From contig SJOL01006490.1 in NCBI GenBank assembly GCA_004794785.1, positions 280,958-344,957 of the forward strand: a stretch of DNA of 64,000 bases. Reading direction: 5' to 3'. Shown here piece after piece: positions 59,261-64,000 of the stretch. Within the stretch, counting starts at the first letter, position 1. Each line of letters opens with the position of its first letter. Both the position numbers and the translations under genes were made by a program. The notes beneath the pieces were generated by a model. It was not told the origin of the DNA. It saw nothing but the letters and a program-made list of their open reading frames with translations, and searched no databases. Origin of the DNA: Opisthorchis felineus (Eukaryota > Platyhelminthes > Trematoda > Opisthorchiida > Opisthorchiidae).

Positions 59261-61627
59261 TCCGCCTATTGGCCTCAGTTTACGGAGTCGTGACGATTGC
59301 TCCACAGTTAGACATATCACATTTGAGGGGAAAGAGCTGGAGAGCAAGCTTGGGTACTGAACCATGGTTTGGCTTCATCGCACCGTCATGGAACAGGTTC
59401 AGTCCTATCCAATTACTGCACCTAAGGACAGAAGCCTTGTTAGCCAAAATCAAGCAAAACTTGGGTCCCGTGATAGTCCAAGATTTGTGAAGCAGTCGAC
59501 AGGGAGCATTTTGGATAATACGTTTCTGGTGAGCTAAGGATCTTCCGCGGCTACGACGTGCCAGTTACAGGTTTCGACAACTAATGTACACACATCAAGT
59601 TCTATTCCCGTAAGTCTGAGAACATTTAGTAAGTAGCAGTTGAAACCTTGCAAATAACCATTCTCGCAAGCATAACTCGTTTGACTTTTCATCAGTTTTG
59701 TATGGCCAAACAGAATTCCGGCCCAGTCCGTCACCACATACCGAGGAGCGGTACATCGGATTAGTAGATCCGGGGACGTTAGGACAAGACCTCGCAGAAA
59801 GCCCCACTACAAAATCAAGTCAATCAAAGGAAGACCCAGGTTTCATTTGCGACTGGTCTTCCTGCTCAGGAGCCGGTTCATATTCTTTATTAGATACCTA
59901 ACCCATGTAAGGATGACCTCCCCCCACACAGCATCCAACACGAGCGAACCTCACGAAAAGTAACACATGGTACTTAGGCTCGCTCAGCGGCGGCACGCCA
60001 AGCAATATGCGCGGGCATCCAACATCGCACAATGCACCACAGTGCTTTTACACAAGTTAGATGTTACCAACGCAAAACAACCCAATGAGTTCCCCTGTCG
60101 GGGAGATCCGGAGAGTAAGAGGCCCAGCAAGCGCCATGCGTTTTTTTAGGCGGACGATGCACTTCTAATATCTTTCTGAAATCTACTACAATGGCTGACC
60201 ACCCTGTGGACGAAGGAGCACTTCAAAATATAGCCCCTTCAATTCTCCGTATTTTGCTATATCCCATCAGCTGTCGGCTGTCACAATGTTCAAACTCATC
60301 ACCCTTTGGTATTGTTTCCTCAATGTGGTCACCACTCTGACAGCGGCGCTCTAGGATGAAACGAGAGATACTGATTCAGAATCCCGGACATTTTCCAACG
60401 AGCCGCAAATCCGAACAACCCGCTGTAGGGGGCAGTTCCGAAGTCCCGCGCCTGCAAAGTTGGATTGATTTTTGCGTATTCAAAGCTAGCCTAAGTTCGG
60501 CTGAAGAAAATGTCTAGGACCTCGCAGTGGGTGATAGCGTTCGTTCACAATAGCCCTACTAGGGAGCAAGTAGGATGCGGGCACTCAGTAGTTTGATCGG
60601 AATCAGAAAACAACAGATAATTTGAAGGATATTATTGTTCTCAAGTTTTCTTGGAGGATCAGTGGGTTCAATAAGGAGTATCACTAGCTTGAGACCGAAG
60701 TCCGGCAGATTTGGGACGATGAGCACTGCTCCTGATTTATTATTTGGTTTGGGATGGTGTTTAGAACGAGAAAATAAACAACATCACAGTTTGTTTCACT
60801 TGACGGTGAGCACGACTGGGGTAGCAATTGTATGATCCCAATAATAGCAGGATAAAAAGCGCAAACCACGTCCCAGTGAGTGGCGAGACAACAGGTAATG
60901 TGTGATTCACGCAAACATAAGAAACAATAAGCTTAGGATTTCGTCAGAGGCAACTGATCGACGGATTTCTTGAGCATGAAGCATACAGGAAAATCTTCTT
61001 GATGGATAGTTAAGTGTAGTGGCCCTGGATCCACTTTCCACGAAAAACGCATGACCAACGGAGTAAGCTTTCTGTGTACAACACTAGCTGTGCTATATAA
61101 GCCTGTGCACTTCAGTGGACAGTAGCGCCGGTTTGTTTGAGCCAACCTTCAGAGCTGATCGCAGGGGAACCTCCGACTTCCGACCACGATACGTAGTTTG
61201 TAGTCACGTCCCCTGGCTAATTCAGCGTGGGGCATTTCGCGGCTGTTTCAGACTGTATAGTCAAATGATATGACTTTAGTTCCTTCCATTCAACCCCATT
61301 CTTGTATCTGGATCTCTTGCAGAGCAATGTATTGTTGCTCCGTCGATCTTTTGGGGTCTCACACAATTGCGCTATGTGCAGCAGTGACTGGTTTGAGCTT
61401 AACTTAAGACTAACATCTAAGGACTTAGGTTAATCAACTTTTACTACAAGGGGTGACACTTTACTTCTGCTCCTTCTGTCTGATGCCCGTTTTTCGCCTC
61501 AACCTGTGGCGTAAGCTGGGCAGGCTTTCATCCGAAGAATGACGTCGGCCACCCAAATGGCATGGATTTCGCGGAAGGATGAAAATATTTCCACGCACTG
61601 TGGCGTCCCTCTTTGGTTGTTAGGCTT
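59261..61627. other. Unassigned stretch
   Basis: Open frames up to 76 codons, none recognised; no repeat shared with the rest of the window. Confidence 0.35.
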
Positions 61628-61722
61628 GTAGTGGTCTGGGTACCCAAAAAGCTACTTTAGGAGGAATGTGTGGCAAAGAAATGAATATAATTAATCTGAA
61701 TTGAGTACACAATAATAAAAAG
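61628..61722 (+). repeat. 95-bp direct repeat R4, left copy
   Basis: It starts TGTAGTGGTCTGGGTACC and ends GTACACAATAATAAAAAG. It is nearly identical to 63906-64000 and the flanks differ on the left side. Both copies start with TG, as LTRs do. Confidence 0.85.
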
Positions 61723-63905
61723 GGTCGAATGGAACAGAATCACTAAGAATTGTCCTCTTTAAAATAGTTCGTCTTTGGCCCAGATCAGTGAATAAATAAT
61801 AATCCGGTCGTGGATGTCCAGAGGTCTTCTTTCCGGGAAGCTCTCACATACAATAAACTCCGAAGACAGTCTGAAATGTTTTGATACCAGAGTTTGCACA
61901 TGAAGCTCTCGAATGACCGCTGTAAGCGAGAGCGAAATGAGAAGAGAAAGTCGGAGCATGTGGCCACGCCTGTATTGTATGTAATTTGTACAAATGCGCG
62001 TTTTTGTGATTTTGCGTATTCAAACAAAAAACGGCTATGCAATTGATGAAATACGTAACGTTATAATGAAAACAAAAGAAAGGTACAAAACACCACAGGC
62101 CCCTCAAGTCATTTGTTAAGTTTGTAAGGGACCAGGATCGAGAGTTATCAAAACCCGTAGTAACTAAAACACATCAAAATGCCATGTCGAAATAAACTGA
62201 GGGTCCTGCAAACTTCCTCCGTTGCAAGTTTTGTTGCAAAAGAGATCACACTTGCGTAGGCCGGGAAGAGAGAGACGACAGGAACAAGGGACAAGCAACA
62301 GTTCGTACCACTCGACCCGCATTTCTTCCCAGGCAATCAAAAAGATGCCGAACGTTCTTGCAGAACACACTGGCCATCGGTATTTCAATGCCGAGGTCCT
62401 GTAAAGAAGGACACGTTTGTCCATATTCATGGCATCAAAGCAGAAGCGTGAATCAATGAGCTGTCTGCATTTACAAGGAAGTGGCAGTAAAATATGCTAA
62501 ACCAACAAAGTAACGGGTTTAATAGGGACCGTAGTTTCAAACCCACTGCCTACAATTGGCGTCACGCCTACCGATCTGTGGTTATGTTCTCAATGGTCCT
62601 GTATTGCATTGTCGACAGCAGACAGTCACGTACTTCATTGTTGCCAGTCCGTGATGAAAATCATTGTCACCAGTATGTCTTAAAACCAGGCCAACTGACA
62701 CTGTACGTTCAAATGACGTTCTGATTTTCACGCTTGATTATTGTTTGTAGAATGCTACACGTTCATACGGATGTGCCACACATCACTGACTGACGGGAAG
62801 CTAGCGTAGACAGCCGTAAACATAGAATATAAATTGATGCGGAGGTGATTTTTCACGCATACGAATTTCCTACGACAAAACCTACTGGTCGAGGAATGTA
62901 GGTAATCATGGACGTCTCGATGCTTGTGTAGATAGAGCTGATTTGTTTGCAAGTTTGCAGTTAGGCGTGTGTGCGTCAGCCTGTACACCCGAGAGAGGAT
63001 GCGACACCATCTTTGAAAGCAGCCTTAACTCTATTTATCATTTCGTTCCATTGAGGTTTGTATGCAAAGGTTCTGAAATTTTATACAGTATTTTCCACAT
63101 AACCAATCTACTTCTCTAATTCGGAGTTCCACCCCCCATTGACGCGCACGTGACACATCCGTCCAATCGACGTGATGTTCGGTTATTAAGAGCGGCTGGT
63201 CTCCGGACACATGCAGTCACGTGGACCACCCGGCTACGAAACAAGGCGATGTGTTTTCCAAAATGTTTGCCGTCTGAATGCAGCCACTCACTCCTGTAAC
63301 TGTAAATGCCATGACTAACATCCATACTAGGATAAACATGGCCACTGTTCCCACCACCCTCCCCAAAGTCGATCATCAGGCAGTAGAAAGCAGCCAAGAT
63401 GCATACAATGGGCTGGAAATTTTACCTGGTTTACCTGGCTTTACCACACTTCTATAACAGTTATCCTTTCATACCCATCCCAGAATAAATCACGCAGGCA
63501 GTTTTCTTGGAAAACTGGTGCGCAGTGATCGGCGCGCCTCACAGCTCGTCACGTCTGGGTGCACGCGCTCCAATCAGGTTTGCTGTCAAGTAGTTATTGT
63601 GGTCCATGTTTCTGCGGCATCAATGTTCTAAAATATACCAGGGCAGCCTAACCCCACCTGACACTTTACGATACCCGACGCAGATTTCCACGACGCACAT
63701 AAATAGACCCACCTGGTCCCTTATGTCCACCCGTTTAAAAATACTCCTCCAGTGTGTCCAACTGCTTTTCAAAAGTAAGGGTTAATTACCTCAGTTCCGT
63801 CTACTCTGACTGCTTGATGAGATCCTGCTGCTTACCGCCAGTGGTGAGATCACTTGCAAAAATATGGCGTTTCTCCAAAACAATGGAATGAGGGGCAGTT
63901 TATAC
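61723..63905. other. DNA between the R4 direct repeats, no recognised gene
   Basis: About 2.2 kb without gag or pol motifs. If the direct repeats are LTRs, this would be a non-autonomous internal region. A purine-rich GGAATGAGGGGCAG lies 13 bp before the right copy. Confidence 0.35.
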
Positions 63906-64000
63906 TGTAGTGGTCTGGGTACCAAAAAAAACTACTTTAGGAAGCGTGTGGCAAAGAAATAAATATAATTAATCTGAATTGAGTACACAATAATAAAAAG
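63906..64000 (+). repeat. 95-bp direct repeat R4, right copy, reaching the window edge
   Basis: It matches 61628-61722 with only about six to eight differences, including a shared AATATAATTAATCTGAATTG. It is cut by the window end, so its true length is unknown. Confidence 0.85.

Noticed and set aside
1..64000. CRISPR array, operon, bacterial insertion sequence or viral genome
   Set aside because: There are no regularly spaced repeats, no ribosome-binding-site-led gene strings, and no capsid or viral polymerase signatures. Spliced exons, SINEs and non-LTR elements indicate nuclear eukaryotic DNA.

Overview
This window looks like flatworm (Platyhelminthes) nuclear DNA, most plausibly from a digenean fluke. 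No long intron-less gene is present. There are many decayed non-LTR retrotransposons of the CR1-like and RTE types, a tRNA-derived SINE family, and one gene with spliced coding exons. Several translated repeats (the SINE body read as protein, the C-terminus of one RTE family, and the 28.4 kb repeat) resemble sequences I recall from opisthorchiid and other fluke gene models. That species-level hint is memory and inference. Many features were found by translating stretches that lack an ATG, so most boundaries are approximate.

Layout. 0-12.5 kb: two plus-strand CR1-like elements. One is a decayed reverse transcriptase copy (0.53-2.1 kb). The other is a larger copy with ORF1, endonuclease and reverse transcriptase (4.1-9.5 kb), interrupted by an antisense piece of a related 3' end. 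Associated C/T-rich repeats and detached 3' termini follow. 12.6-14.3 kb: a fossil MULE/FAR1-type transposase with a probable SWIM zinc finger. 14.4-17.5 kb: a minus-strand RTE element. 18.3-28.2 kb: almost featureless. 28.2-37.2 kb: a palindromic repeat, a SINE dimer, solo RTE 3' ends and an unidentified broken coding segment.

37.9-44.0 kb holds the main find: a seven-exon minus-strand gene whose conceptual protein matches HROB (C17orf53/MCM8IP), the OB-fold partner of the MCM8-MCM9 helicase in homologous recombination. Its first five introns are 36-61 nt. The sixth is about 5 kb and contains an RTE fragment, two SINEs and other repeats.

44-64 kb: a TA/GA microsatellite, further RTE copies of at least three families on both strands, three more SINE copies (one nested inside an RTE reverse transcriptase), an unidentified open segment near 59 kb, and a pair of near-identical 95-bp direct repeats 2.28 kb apart, the second running to the window edge.

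Apart from HROB, the content is a record of transposon invasion. The nesting gives a relative order: RTE and CR1-like insertions first, then SINEs inserted into them.
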